Of a DNA stretch of 64,000 nt, positions 1 through 12,251 are shown in pieces. Each line of letters begins with the position of its first letter. Positions within the stretch are counted from its first letter, which is position 1. The DNA is taken from NCBI GenBank assembly GCA_040954595.2, contig CM082576.2, positions 1,922,001-1,986,000 of the forward strand. Reading direction: 5' to 3'. This DNA comes from Balanoglossus misakiensis. Its lineage: Eukaryota > Hemichordata. The notes under the pieces were generated by a model. The model was given only the letters and a program-made list of their open reading frames with translations. It ran no database searches and was not told the DNA's origin. The translations under genes and the position numbers were made by a program.

Positions 1-1312
1 CATTTTTAGCATATTAATACAGCGTGGTGGTTCGAGCACGTGTAATTAACAACCAACAATCTAACCAAAGCAATACTCACAACAATTTCAGACTAACCAT
101 GCAAGCACAGTGTGCGTGGGTACTAGTATTACATGTGTCATCGCCAAAGTGATCTTTCTGCCGCTCTCGTAGATGAACTTGTTTAATCATGGGAACTCTG
201 TGGTGTCCGAGGACAACCTCAGTCTACACGTTAGGGAATTCACTTTGCGCGAGGACTTCTAATTTACGTTGAGCCAACTGATTAAAATGACTGCAAGGCA
301 GATTCTCTCTAACTTGTAGATATTGTCATCTCTCAGGAGGGAATTTTGTAACAGGAATAGGTTTTTTTGGACCGATCGATTAACATGGTACTGAGGTTCT
401 ACAATTCAACCTGCTTATCAATTCCTCGCAATCGTGTACATGCCTATCGCACGTGCTAGTATATCATGATAAATGAAGTACATGTATTCACGGGAAATAT
501 TCTTCAGACAGGAAGTCAGCTTTGAACGTATACGGGTTATTTATTTTAAGTAACTTAGCACCAACCCAGACGCAAACAATAGACATTTGCCTAAAACGTT
601 TTCCCTAATAATTGTAATGAAAAACAAATTCCTATCACAGAAAATAACAAACTCAGACATGATTAACGTCCACTCCACTATTTGGAGTTAGCTTTTTCTA
701 ATTTCACAACTGCCACAAAATCCATCACTTTTCATGAGGCGAAGATAAGAAACTAGTAACGCACATTACAATAATTACTGTGGCAATTGAGTTCTTACAA
801 GTGGCAAATAATTTTGAGCCACAGCGTTTTCGCATGAAACTGGCATTTATTCGCCGCCAAGTCACGTGTAGCCGCTCAAGAACCTTTTCACCTATTAGGT
901 AAATGGCATAAAGTCACCGATATCTTACTGTTCTCTGACCTCTGCCCAGTAATACTCTACGTTAGCGACGTTGACATTTAGTAATTGTCCAAAAAGGCAA
1001 TCTCCAGTCTTATTATCAAATCCAAACAGATGAATATATTAACCTTCCAATCAGGAATTTTGTTTAATCGATGACGCATGCTAAATGTTTGAGAGTAATC
1101 ACATGTAATTTAATAGTTGTGATAACATATGCTTTGATGCCTGTGATCTGATACTTCTCGTGTCGAGTTCTCGATCGGTGGCTGAGGAAAGAATTTCCCC
1201 ACATAATTTGACACCGTGTTGATATTTCTTGTATCAAGTTCTATATCAGTTTTCCGTGAAGAGGTTTCTCATAAGATTAGATACTGTCAGAAACTAAAGA
1301 TTCACATTGAAG
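1..1312. other. Intergenic, nothing recognised
   Basis: AT-rich sequence without a conserved frame, RNA gene or repeat that I can support. A weak minus-strand donor near 67 is not enough to call an exon. Confidence 0.5.
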
Positions 1313-1319
1313 GAATTAT

Positions 1320-1688
1320 CACAGGGAACTTAGTAATTTTGTTATTGTTGTTGTTGTTAAGATTGGTAATAAAATTTTAAAAAAAAATCAATGTGTCATT
1401 TCTTGCTATGTTTGTCGATGTTGTAGATAACTGTAAAAAAAACCCAACCATAATCGTGGAAAACACGACCTAGGTCGCCGAATGTCACTGTATGTAAGAC
1501 GGTAGTGACATTCGGCGACCTAGGTCGTGTTTTCCACGATTATGGTTGGGTTTTTTTTACAGTTATCTACAACATCGACAAACATAGCAAGAAATGACAC
1601 ATTGATTTTTTTTTAAAATTTTATTACCAATCTTAACAACAACAACAACAATAACAATAACAATAACAAAATTACTAAGTTCCCTGTG
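1320..1688. mobile_element. Foldback/MITE-like element, near-perfect 369 bp inverted repeat
   Basis: Left arm 1320-1489 and right arm 1504-1688 are reverse complements around a 14 nt loop (1490-1503). The only difference I see is about 15 extra nt of AAC/AAT triplets in the right arm. Ends are CACAGGGAACTTAG and its complement. The flanks repeat GAATTAT (1313-1319 and 1689-1695), as expected of a target-site duplication of 7 bp (8 bp if a shared G is counted). There is no open frame, so it is non-autonomous; the superfamily is not assignable from the ends alone. Confidence 0.85.
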
Positions 1689-2051
1689 GAATTATTGGCA
1701 CTTTTCATCTTGGGTTTGCTTCATGTGACAGGTTAACAATGCCGTTGCTCTTACGGAAACAGAGGTAACCTTAAAAATCTTAAACAGAAACTTTACAGGA
1801 AGGTCTGGTTGTGACTGTAATCTGCTGCTAATGTGGAATTGAGTAACTCTCCCAGTCACATAAACTGAATTGGGTCAACGCTTCGTCCCAGGATCAGGAA
1901 GGCATCGGGAAATCAAAGCTGTACAATTCCCCATTTCTGGATAATTACTCTCTGTGAGCCGTTTATATAGTTCGATTGCCTATTGGCACTGAGAACACCT
2001 CAGGGGAAAGTACAGTTTGATTTTCCACGGAATGTGATTTCTTTCGTTGGC

Positions 2052-2075
2052 GGGGGGGGGGGGGGGGGGGGGGGG
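2052..2075 (+). repeat. 24-base G run
   Basis: Uninterrupted G homopolymer; its complement produces a spurious polyproline frame on the minus strand. Shorter runs lie at 11558-11570 (13 G) and 51538-51553 (16 G), with others near 20528, 26570 and 33135. Confidence 0.95.
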
Positions 2076-2638
2076 TTCATAAAACCGGTACTATGTATGG
2101 TTGCCTGTTGAAATCTAATATTTCCCCTCGGCGACCAAAAATAGAATAGCGACAGGATAATAACGGCATAAATGTCACGCATTTCCAATTTTCCGGTCAA
2201 TTACATCACCTGATTTTTCTAGGTTCGCTATACTAAGGAAATTACCTATATTACAATTGTATATGGTTATGTATTGAAATACTCTATATAAGTGATGGCA
2301 TAAAAACCGTGTGAAAACACATTCAATTTGTTCCTGTAAATTCCCTTCTATTGTCGCAGCTTGGTTCTCTTGGCATAATGATTCTTTAGTAATTGTCTAT
2401 GTTGCTGAGAAAAAGGTACAAATGTAACTTTTCCAGTGCTTAATCTCGTTCGGGCAATCTTCAGTTGGTGTCGTCTTTTTACTTTTCAAATTCTGTGTCA
2501 AAATTTCTTCCTAAAGCCGCAATGTAAAGGCAGGGACTTCAAGATAAACGGCCAAGTCTTGTTTCTACGAAATCAATATTTGACGAAGAATCCATATTGA
2601 TGTTTAGGCCTACGTTGTCATAGATACGCTTTCACTAG

Positions 2639-2701
2639 ATGGTCAATAGCTTTCACCAGATGGTCAATAGCTTTCACCAGATGGTCAATAGCTTTCACCA
2701 G
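2639..2701. repeat. 21 bp tandem repeat, three copies plus partial flanks
   Basis: ATGGTCAATAGCTTTCACCA plus G is repeated at 2639, 2660 and 2681 with partial copies at both sides. The unit is a multiple of three, so it translates as MVNSFHQ repeated, but the open frame is short and has no other coding evidence. Confidence 0.9.
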
Positions 2702-5700
2702 ATGGCCAAAGCCGGAAAGGCCTGGACCTTTCTATGCTGTGTTCAACACTATACCTTCCATGATTACACACAACTGTTGGTGACGCACGCCAATCTGAAT
2801 TGCTGGCAAGTCGTGACGTCATGGACTCATTGAAAAAGTAACTAAACACTGCGCATATCTGGGAGAGTAGACTTCACACCACAAAAGAATCCACCTTCTG
2901 CCAAAGATCTTAAAGCAAGAATTGACACTTTTGCACCTGGAAACCCAATTACGCATCGTCGTCATATCATTCCTTCTCCTCTAACGCCTTGGGACGAAAT
3001 CACTGATAAATATATCCTACGCTTTTTTTTCATTTAAAGCGCGTTAAAATGTCACAGTCCTTGTATATATTACAAGAAGTTTGTGTTAGACTAAAATTTT
3101 AAAAAATGTGTTGAAGAATTATACAATTTTGATGCATGCAAATTAATAAATGTTCTGACAGTGAGGCAATAGCAAATTATATATTCATATATTCAGTATA
3201 GTGTTTTCTGTGCATTTTTGGGGGATATCTGCCAACTCACAGAGTAGGATAATAGTTCATGTCTTCAATAGAAATATCGTAAACGACTTGATTGTGATCT
3301 CAAACACACTTGGCGCTATATTTGTCTGTATGGGTGACATAATAATTATAGTAATTGATGCGGAATAATCGTGACCTTGCTCCTTTATGGAAGAGTCCTT
3401 TGAACCTCACTTTGGCCGTGATGACGATTAAAACTGTTGACCTTGGTAAACTTGCAGCCTGTAACCAGAGACTAATCTCACCAAATAGATCTATATTTTT
3501 TTTACTGTTTACTACCATAAAGATGACGTTAGCAACTGCGGGGATAATGTACATTTGTAAAATCCCACAGGAAATAATTAACTAGCCTTGAATAAAGGAA
3601 ACCGTCACAGAAACCAACGAAAGAAGTGAGTCTTTAATAGATAGCTTTTATAGATTAAATGTAGATGTAAGAAATGTGATCTTTTGGGACATCAAGTGCA
3701 ATCAGTGTTCAGGGCTGTTAAGATTGTATTTAAAAGTTGACAAAGTGAACAGGACCCAACGAAGTGAAGGGCGAGGTTGAGGAGGTTACACAGGTAACCT
3801 AAGATAGCAAAAACAACATTGGAAACAAAATCAGAATCAAAATCTGAAATGTTAAATCATATACCAGAACGGCAAAAGAAAGGGTTGATTTCTACTATTC
3901 CGATGGTGAGTCACGTTACTTTGTTTTTGGAACTGGGAAGCCTCGCCCCGCATACAAGGAGAGGAATATGTTGTATCTGATGACTACAGAGCTCAAATTA
4001 TCAGTAATTCGCACAGAGCCTCACAAGGGAGAAAAATGGAGAATGAGATCAGAAAATCTTCTAGGCTTGGGGTTCGCTTAGTCGACCATGCAAGAGGCTT
4101 GATGTGGACAGGACGTGGACATTGTATCGTATTCGAAGCTGAAATCTGGTTTGATACTAGTAGCCTCACACATCGTGTCTTATTTCTAATCAAATGTCGA
4201 ATTGCGAGCATCTGATAGACCATACATTTCGGGAAGGGCTACTTCCTGCCTATTAACAACTCGTATTGAAAGGTTCATACGCGTGCACGGGGCCTTCATG
4301 TCTCTTTAAGGCCGATCGAATACATGAGGGACCTGTAAAATATATTCCAGGATCAGTGAATCCCCTTGGTAATAACAGTTACATGTTGTAAAACAGTAAA
4401 GATAGAATTAAGTATCACTTAATACCTTTCTAATCAAAGACAGAGATGGGTGAATAAATAGTAATTTGCAATCGTGGGCTCGTAATGCAAAACCACCTTG
4501 AAGTGAATTAAAGTAAGCATAATATAAGTCTCTTTGTAGCCGAGAAGGCAGCTTCAAGGCGTATTAACTTTTAAGCCTTGTATCACGACCCATCCGCGAA
4601 AAGAAGCTACGATATAACACTAACTAGTGTATTTTTGGATTTCCTTGCATCAAGAGTTGATTTAATAGAGTTTCAAAATTGCCATTCTTTGTTAGATGTC
4701 ATATCAGGGTTCACACTAATTTGCAGAGATACTTAATAGGCAAGGGGGGCGAACAATAGGGGTCGCTCCGGATTGTCAACTGGATTCACATAGAGTCATT
4801 CGACAGATGTTGGACCAATCGAGCGATCCCATAATGCATCGCTGGAATCATGGAAAGAAAGTCTGATCATTTCATCACATGTTTAATTGATTTACATACT
4901 TGCAAGCATTACCTGATTATTCACCCTCAAGATATGCAATGCAATATATATTTCAAATGTCTGATTAACGATTAGATTAATTATAATGATAAGCAGTCCA
5001 TAAGATAAGCTATTTAAGACGAACGCACACACCATATTATTCTGAAATATAAGCTTTCACCTTAGTTGCAAACAACACAAAACATACAACATAATTTTGA
5101 CCAGAAATGGTCCCCACATATTTAATGTCATTCGTGACCGTTGTTCATGTTTGCATACACAATCACTTTGCCTAGAAACGCACTCCTTTTTTCTGTGTCT
5201 TCTTTTTTAATTTGGTAACTGGATCTTCTCTTTTAATGTGGTAAATGGATACAACATTCTCATTAGTCAATCTCGGTCCATTATAAAATCGTTGTTGTCA
5301 TTTGTTATAAATCTAACCATACGCAATTGGTTTTTAAATGCATTTTCATACTAGTTGAGCGTCCTTCAAAGTTATCCTTCTTACAGAACAAGTGCCTAGA
5401 TATTTTCTTGCGCATTTTCTTAGAAAGGATGACATACTATGATATTTGAAACCTAAATAATTCAATTGGCTACATTTGCCAATTTATGTAATGAGTCTAT
5501 CAAGATGAATTGGTTGCCATAACGACAGTCCCTATCAATGTTTTTGGAAAATTAGGATAGGAGAAAAGTAATTTTTTCATTCCAAGATTGATTAGATATA
5601 TCGCGAAATCTTAAAGTTGTCTCTCTGCAGGCTTTGTACCATCTGAATGACTTCTTAAAATAAGTTTTAGTTTGGAGTTCTAGTTGTACTTGCAAAAGCT

Positions 5701-5961
5701 GTACATAATTGGCACCTAGTATCTCTTTTCTCCTCAAAAAATGGTATGTAGGAATAGAGTTTTTCTGCAAAGCATTCCAGTCGTTTGAATTGTTACAGAA
5801 CATGTCGAGGCCGGCGGTTCATGTCCTTATCCAGAACAATTTATTAATGGCTGACAACAGGGAATAGACGGTGGTATCATCTTGATTACTAGCCGGCGTC
5901 GCATCATGCATGGACATGATCATTTATCGGATATAAGGAAACGGTTAAAATGAGAACTTAC

Positions 5962-6043
5962 CTTTGATGCGTAAGGCACGCACTGCTTCTTCCCTGGATA
6001 GTTTCACTGGTGGTAACATTGAATCTTCTACCTGCCCACTTCC
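5962..6043 (-). CDS. Candidate internal coding exon on the minus strand
   Basis: Minus strand: acceptor TTTTTACATTTAG, then an open 82 nt segment, then donor ATCAAAG/GTAAGTTCTC. In the frame that follows a phase-0 exon it reads GSGQVEDSMLPPVKLSREEA then VRALRIK, so it could follow the signal-peptide exon at 8343-8438. Both splice sites are good and base composition is coding-like compared with its surroundings. No family is recognised. Two later open stretches could continue it in the required phase (acceptors near 5775 and 3539), but neither is convincing. Confidence 0.35.
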
Positions 6044-7452
6044 CTAAATGTAAAAATGCAACGTGGCCCTATCATAATGAAATTTTGGCGGAAGTATTTT
6101 AATTAATATATTGATTCTGAAATGTCTATGGCGCTTTTCAGTTAATTCATGACGACATCGGGACTATGATGCAGAAATTGATTCAAAGTATTCGGCAAAA
6201 TATGAGAAAGACCTGTCAATATAGCAGAAATGTGAATCTTCTTTGGGTGACGGGGAGCTTGTTGTTTAATCGACGAGATCCGCTTCGATTGTGTTGAGGT
6301 CAATGATTCAAACAGATGTGCGAGGATGATAGGTTTTATTGATTTTAGGCGAAAAGTAGGAAATAAGTTAAGGTTAGCGGAATGCGCAGGGGATGGCATT
6401 TATGCGAAGGCGACGAATACAAAGGATGGGAAATTGAACATTTCCATGTTACATTTAGCCTAAAAGCATTACCCTTACAGGGAAGTGCCTAAATTACTTC
6501 CCCGCGAATCAAAATAGTTGAGTACATAGCATGGATTAGGAGTTGTTACTGCAGAGATATGAACAAGCTCCGCCGATCCTGTTCTCCGTGAAATTTAATT
6601 TGACAAAAAGGAATTGATCGAAAGTGATCCCCTCCCACGCCTGGCTTATACCATAAACTATCGCGGAAACTACGCCATCGAAACGTTGCCACGGAAAAGT
6701 GTGACCAATTGATCAAGCTGAATGCCGGAGATGAAAAAGTGCGAAATCGGACCCGTTGACGCACACTTCAACGACTTACGCCAATGTCGTGACGTGGGAA
6801 ATAGCATCAAACGTTCCATGTTTTTTTTATCAAAGCTGGTGCAAGAATTCTGAATGCCGCGTTTTATACGCCTACTGACGTTCAGCGCCCGCGGTAGGGA
6901 TGCACCTATTCTTCCCAAAGAGGCTTGGTGAAGTTGACTTTTACATCGCCATGTCATTACCCATTACATGTGCTCTGGACTACGGCAACTTGTCATTGTA
7001 CCTCCGGGCTTGCACCAAGGCATTCACTGGATATGACGACTTGATAAATTGAATTTGCACGTAGTATAGCCTCATTAACATTCTCTCGTGGATACGTGTT
7101 CACGTGAAAACTTTTTTATGGTCATGGCGAGTTTCAGGTGTCCGTATATTATATAAACATTACGTCATTCCATGCAAGTGTTTGGACCATGCTCCCACTA
7201 GTGAACTTATACTCAAATGATTCAAAACACTTTATAAACGAATTATGAGTGCTGTGGAATCTTCTAGACGGATTCTTTCCCACGTCTACGATATCAGTGA
7301 GGTATTTCAGAGGCGGATAACGCCAGAACTACTGAATGAGTTAATTGTTTGCCAAGGATTCTCAAAGTATATTTAATCCGCCGAAGCAAATGTGTTTTTT
7401 GTCTTTAATCCGTTAATTTTCGGGTAAACATTTGCCATAAGAGGTTTCGTTG

Positions 7453-7509
7453 GTTGAAATGTACCACTGAGAGAGAGGCTGGGAAAGCTCGTTGAGTTTA
7501 CATTTCAAC
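7453..7509. repeat. Short inverted repeat, 11 bp arms
   Basis: GTTGAAATGTA (7453-7463) and its exact complement (7499-7509) around a 35 nt loop. No associated gene is visible. Confidence 0.6.
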
Positions 7510-8342
7510 GGAGGCGTGACCCTAAAAATAAATGCTAGCGCCCGCTGGTCTGGCGTGTTACAATCGGGCCACTATTGACGTAGCATTAGAAAGAAACTCA
7601 ATATTACAAATGTAACGTGTCACTGTGAAGGTAGAAAACTTAAATTCGACAACAGGTTTGAACACACATAGGCGGGACTTGTACGTGTCAGGAATACTAG
7701 TTATCTTTGACAAGAAAAGGCAATACGTAGGAAAACTTACGGTAGTAACAACGTGAAACCTGCCACTTTACGATACATAACCACTTTGCGGCAGAAACGT
7801 TTAAAGGGAAACGTACATTTCTTCATGACTTAATGGAGCGATTGCCTATAATCCCAATTCTGATTTTAGGAAGATAATAACATAGTTGGTCCTTAATTGC
7901 TGTCGCCCGGTTGATACAAATGATAAAAATTGACGATTTGGGGTAAGCGCCAAATTGAACCCGAAGGCATCAATCCCGATTTTATGACTCGAACCCATTT
8001 ATTCTGACATCCTGTATAGTCAGGAGTAGGGTAACTATACTTGTAATCGCATTACACGGACATTCAGACGTTTACTCGTTCTTTCACAGTCGTCAAGCAA
8101 CGTAAAGACACAGATCCGTTTGACCACTTTTGAGTATTACAAGAGAATTTGTGCGAAGTTTTGTAAGAGGCACATCTTAGTTCTCCACCCAGTAAACATT
8201 TATCATTCTCATCCAAATCATTGACTCTCTGTATAAATCCGTATTACTCAATTCGTACACAATCATGTATCTATACCAATGTAAGAGGTGTATCGCCCAC
8301 CTGTAACTTTAGAAAGAGGGAGAGGAAAGTAATTTCACTTAC

Positions 8343-8438
8343 TGATAATAGGTCGAATCTGGGGAAGGCTTCGATGGAGGTACTGACGAAAACCAAGGCG
8401 ATATAAGCAAAAATGAGAACGGTGCTCCAACGATCCAT
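8343..8438 (-). CDS. First coding exon of an unidentified secreted protein (signal peptide)
   Basis: On the minus strand ATG at 8438 opens 32 codons ending TTATCA/GTAAGTG, a near-consensus donor in phase 0. The product begins MDRWSTVLIFAYIALVFVST followed by SIEAFPRFDLLS: a charged start, a 13-residue hydrophobic core and a small-residue cleavage site after Ala, so a textbook signal peptide with cleavage predicted before FPRFDLLS. Upstream, an acceptor (TTTTTAAACAG, exon start 8480) and a donor at 8656 (CAACAG/GTAGGA) would form a 5' UTR intron, and a TATA box and initiator sit further up. The downstream exons are uncertain. The protein could be a peptide-hormone precursor or another secreted protein; I do not recognise the family. 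Confidence 0.55.
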
Positions 8439-8656
8439 CTTCAGTCAATGTTAAGTCTACGTTAAGGCAGTAGTTGGATTCTGTTTAAAAATCAATACAT
8501 GAAATGAGTTCGACACAAAAGACACTAAAATAAAGCCGGATGATATGATTTACCAGTTTGGTAAATCTGTGACCAGAAACGTTTCCAATTACATTCAGAG
8601 AACGAGCTCTTATAAGATGAAAGCGGAAAACTCATTATCAGACAATTAGCTCCTAC

Positions 8657-8795
8657 CTGTTGTATGTCTTCCTGCTCAAAAAAGCGGGGTTGTATCAAAC
8701 GTTGCCGTTCCTGACAATACACCCGTAAAAACCTGGAAGCCACTTCTCTCAGAGAGAAACACGGACGAGTTCAATGCGGTAACAGTCCTGAAACT
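8657..8795 (-). other. Predicted 5' UTR exon of the secreted-protein gene
   Basis: Runs from an initiator-like TCAGTTT (A at 8795) to the donor CAACAG/GTAGGAGC. It would be spliced over a 176 nt intron to 8480, 42 nt before the signal-peptide ATG. A short open frame across it is interrupted by a TGA and has no family resemblance, so it is treated as untranslated. Confidence 0.4.
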
Positions 8796-8825
8796 GAGGA
8801 TGCACATTACACATGCATATATATA
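8791..8825 (-). promoter_or_regulatory. TATA box plus initiator for the secreted-protein gene
   Basis: Minus-strand TATATATAT at 8825-8817 has its first T 30 bases before the A of an initiator-consensus TCAGTTT (8797-8791). That is the canonical TATA-to-start spacing. TATA-type core promoters are typical of tightly regulated, tissue-specific genes, which fits a secreted product. Confidence 0.45.
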
Positions 8826-10067
8826 CACACCGTCCAGAGATGCACCGGGTGCCGAAGCTTAATAAGCCGTGACTAATATATGCACATATGTTTAAAAGAC
8901 AGGAGTTCCCTTGGTGACGTTGATCTATGATGGCGATAACTCAAAACCTGTCGAAGGCGTTGATTAAATCCATTATGCTAATGACCTAGGTATGTCATTG
9001 GGGCTACAAACTCGCCGGTTGACTTCGTCACGCTTGATTAAAATCGCCCACAATTTCTAAGGGACAGGTAATGACTCCCCGTGTAGGTATTCCCGAATGT
9101 GTGACTTGGAAAAGACTGACAGCTTCAATCAAATTTGTGGTGACGAATTAGAAAGTCGCCGTTATGCAAGCGCTAACTTCACAAGATCTGAAGGGGGGCC
9201 GAAACGAAAATATAATAAATGAACAGTAACAAAATATGACATTATCTTATATATATACTCCTGTCTTTTAATCTCGGCTAAAATAGAGAAACCGTTCGAC
9301 GCATAGAGAGTGAGGGCGTGTGTGTATACGTGAACAACTCCACGACGTCGCAAGTGTAAATATACTTGATCTATGATTCGTAACTGACTGTTCCTTAAAG
9401 ACAAAGTGGCTGTGTGAGACAGCCTCTGTTTTCGTTGTCAGTTCTAGATGAATAAATGTAAATAAATAATATCGCGGTCCATACCCTGACTTGGATGGAA
9501 CACAAAGTATTTTGTCACAGTGTCGTTATCTTACACAAACTCTTTTAGTCACTGGAAAGTTGAGCTTATCCCTGATTTAAGAAAGCTGATTCACAACTCT
9601 ACCACGTGGAGATTAACGTTGCTTTCGACGAGTATTTTTTTTTTCGGGGCAGGATGTCGTGGCATTTTGATAATTTTCCCGTTGCTTTCATTCACCCAAA
9701 AAGAAAATGAATCAGGCATCCACCGGCCAACCGTCGACGTCAAACGCGGTCCGTATTTTGGTTAAGTACTGTAGCGCCGCTGTTGTAATGCGTCACGAAG
9801 AAGATTAATTCAATACACACAGCGTCACCAGTTTTACTTCTTCCGAACTACCCCTTTTCCACCTAAAACGGCGCCATCATGAAATGAACCGACAGGGAAC
9901 AAAGAATGTTTCTGCTATTAATATGTAATGCATGGTATTTAGACATAGATGAGTAACCTACGGCAGGTACTTGATGTAAACATTTCATAGTAACTGTAAA
10001 ACATAAGTATCCCCTCCTCCAGATATTTGAAGTGTTAATTGTGTACCTTTGTATCCGGAAACATTGC

Positions 10068-10107
10068 GATAGACAGATAGATAGATGGATGGATGGATGG
10101 ATAGATA
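10068..10107 (+). repeat. GATA/GATG tetranucleotide microsatellite
   Basis: A run of GATAGATA followed by GATGGATGGATG and GATAGATA. A related GGAT/GGAA run lies near 29066-29101. No coding signal. Confidence 0.85.
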
Positions 10108-10772
10108 ATGTCCACTATAAAGTTACAGAGTGGATTTTTAAAATTGAGATTAGAAATTAGAGTTATAGAACAAGAAGACATTTACCGATGAGAAACAGAC
10201 AGAGACACCGAGAGAGGCAGAGAGAGAAACGTTGACACACAGTAGTCTATGCGCCTTTATAAGATAGAAAATCAATATGCCATCAATGGCTTCGATGAAA
10301 AGTAAGATAGTTAGCCATCTTTTATCTAAGTGATCTTGGGATCACAGAGCATGCGTAATATCTTTGTACGCGGTACGTTTGCTTAAATCTCGCCGGAAAA
10401 CGGGAATTGTACTTATCGTGATCTCACGAGCTGTATATCATATATATATCACTTAAATCTTTTAGCATTCCAAACTGAATGAAGGCTTATAGAATTGTCT
10501 TGTCTTTAATAGTTAAGTCATGGCATTACAATAACACAAACTTGGAAAAATCGTTCTGTAAATGACCGACACACAACTCAGCTGAGAAGACGTCTTTCAG
10601 GACATATCCATTACCATTGCATTTACCCAAAGGAAATATAGACATGTCATTTTAAACAAAAGTAGTATGAATAATTAAGTTTTGTATTTCCGGTCTCTCA
10701 GCGGGAAATATTGTAAAGAATATACATCATCTCCGCGCGTTTCGGTAGGACACGTCAAGGTATCTGTTGGCC

Positions 10773-10845
10773 GACACGACACGACACAATACAACACAAC
10801 ACAACACAACACAACACAACACAACACAACACAACACAACACAAC
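10773..10845 (+). repeat. (ACAAC)n microsatellite
   Basis: A pentanucleotide array, first as ACACG/ACAAT variants and then as pure ACAAC units. Both flanks carry a copy of ACGTCAAGG (about 10753 and 10853). Open frames on both strands here are repeat artefacts. Confidence 0.9.
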
Positions 10846-12236
10846 GAGCGTACGTCAAGGTTTGTGTATACATCCATAGGGAATCAGCATCACCTATATA
10901 ATTACACTTCCTGGCCCGCTGAGCAGTCGGCCTGGAGTTAATATGCTGATAAATCTCACATGGCCCTAGAGGATATACAGCATTTAAACGCAGGAAGCAC
11001 AATAATGGCCCGATTCACCATTAAATGAACTAATATATGCACAGCTTCTGTGATTGTTACAGACGACACGTGATGTACTAACGGAAATGAATGGACTGAT
11101 TTTCATCAGTGGAAAGCAAAGTCACAGAACATGCGAACAAGGAACAGATGAATATTGCGTCTCATGAGGTGTCATCAGATATTCACACCCACAAATTCAA
11201 TTTGAGAATCATACAACCTTGTCACGAATTTTCGCTAATTCAAGTCAGATTCAATCGACACAACATCGCCTTTCTTTGTTTGTCTTTCTAATATGACTAC
11301 AATACCAATCAATAACGTTCACCATGATATTTGCTCTGTATCTCAAAGTTCCAAATCCCTTCGCTGAAGGATTATTGAAATTAATTTTAGCATGGACACA
11401 CCACTCACGAATAAGTACACGTACGCGTTTGGGGGGAAGGATTACTGGTAGAATTATTAAAATCCTTCTCTGTCCTTTTCAAGTATTGCTTCGTTCTCTT
11501 TTAAAGTCTTAACTTACGAGAAAAGAAGATTACCACGGCCCACCTACGTCAATAGTTGGGGGGGGGGGGGTAATTTCCCACAGTAAAGGTTTTAGCTCGC
11601 AGTGAACATTTACCGTTGCGCAGTTTCAACAGTCGGAATCTGTGAAACGAGCGGCGGACCTCAACAGGTTGGCTACACACCTATCGTTTGCCGGCGTCTC
11701 TTGCATTGCAGATATTAGAATAGTTTTCGTCCATTTTCACCAAATTGTCAGAATCAAAATCAATTTCCTGTCTGCTACTTTAAGTTGGGAAAGATAAATC
11801 TTAGCCATATGATGTGGAAAATATCTGCTTGTATTCTTGTTTGAAATGTTGACTTAAGATGACCCAAGAAATATTGAACAAGCGAAACATTCAATAAAGA
11901 AACAGATATCGCATGTGCTACATATAGAATAAAGCATCACGTGATTAGCTTAGGCCCATATATTTTCTTCATTTTATCTGAAATCGATACTCCATTATTT
12001 TTAACGATTAAGTGTGGTCACCTGTATTTTATCAGAAAGAGGGAAAACATTTTGTTCTATCTAAGACAATCGCACAAACTAAAGGCCCCAGTTTGTACTT
12101 TTGAAGTGATCTTGTCCCAAGGAAGACCACGGTCTAACAGATCGAGGCGACCTTTGACCCTTATTTAAGGGTCTGTAAATGTGCACGTATTCGAATCTTC
12201 CAGAGTTTTTATCCTGTTAACCTTCTATCTTTATGC

Positions 12237-12251
12237 GTTGCTATGGTAACC
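12237..12251. promoter_or_regulatory. X-box-like RFX motif
   Basis: GTTGCTATGGTAACC is a palindromic RFX-type site (GTTGCYA half-sites on both strands). No promoter is identified next to it, so its target is unknown. Confidence 0.35.

Larger units (their letters stand above)
1696..5961. other. Mostly non-coding; possible 3' part of a minus-strand gene
   Basis: Apart from the 21 bp repeat and the G run, no gene is supported. A minus-strand frame ending at 3300 (about 78 residues after a possible acceptor near 3539) and another ending at 5552 (acceptor near 5775) match the phase that the 5962-6043 exon would need, but neither shows a known domain or good splice context. Confidence 0.4.

Noticed and set aside
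2000-2200. Minus-strand frame with a polyproline stretch
   Set aside because: Created by the 24-G homopolymer; no other coding evidence.
3300-3554. Minus-strand frame as the last exon of the secreted-protein gene
   Set aside because: Phase is compatible from an acceptor near 3539, but the product shows no known domain and a one-in-three phase match is weak.
5552-5803. Minus-strand frame as a following exon after 5962
   Set aside because: The acceptor near 5775 has a poor pyrimidine tract and the sequence is AT-rich with no recognisable product; kept only as an alternative.
8525-8743. Minus-strand frame with CQERQRLIQPRFFEQEDIQQ as a coding exon
   Set aside because: It has no ATG, is closed upstream by TGA and lies between the TATA/initiator and the signal-peptide ATG; better read as 5' UTR.
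10682-11002. Open frames on both strands with repeated NTTQH or CVVLC
   Set aside because: Both are translations of the ACAAC microsatellite.
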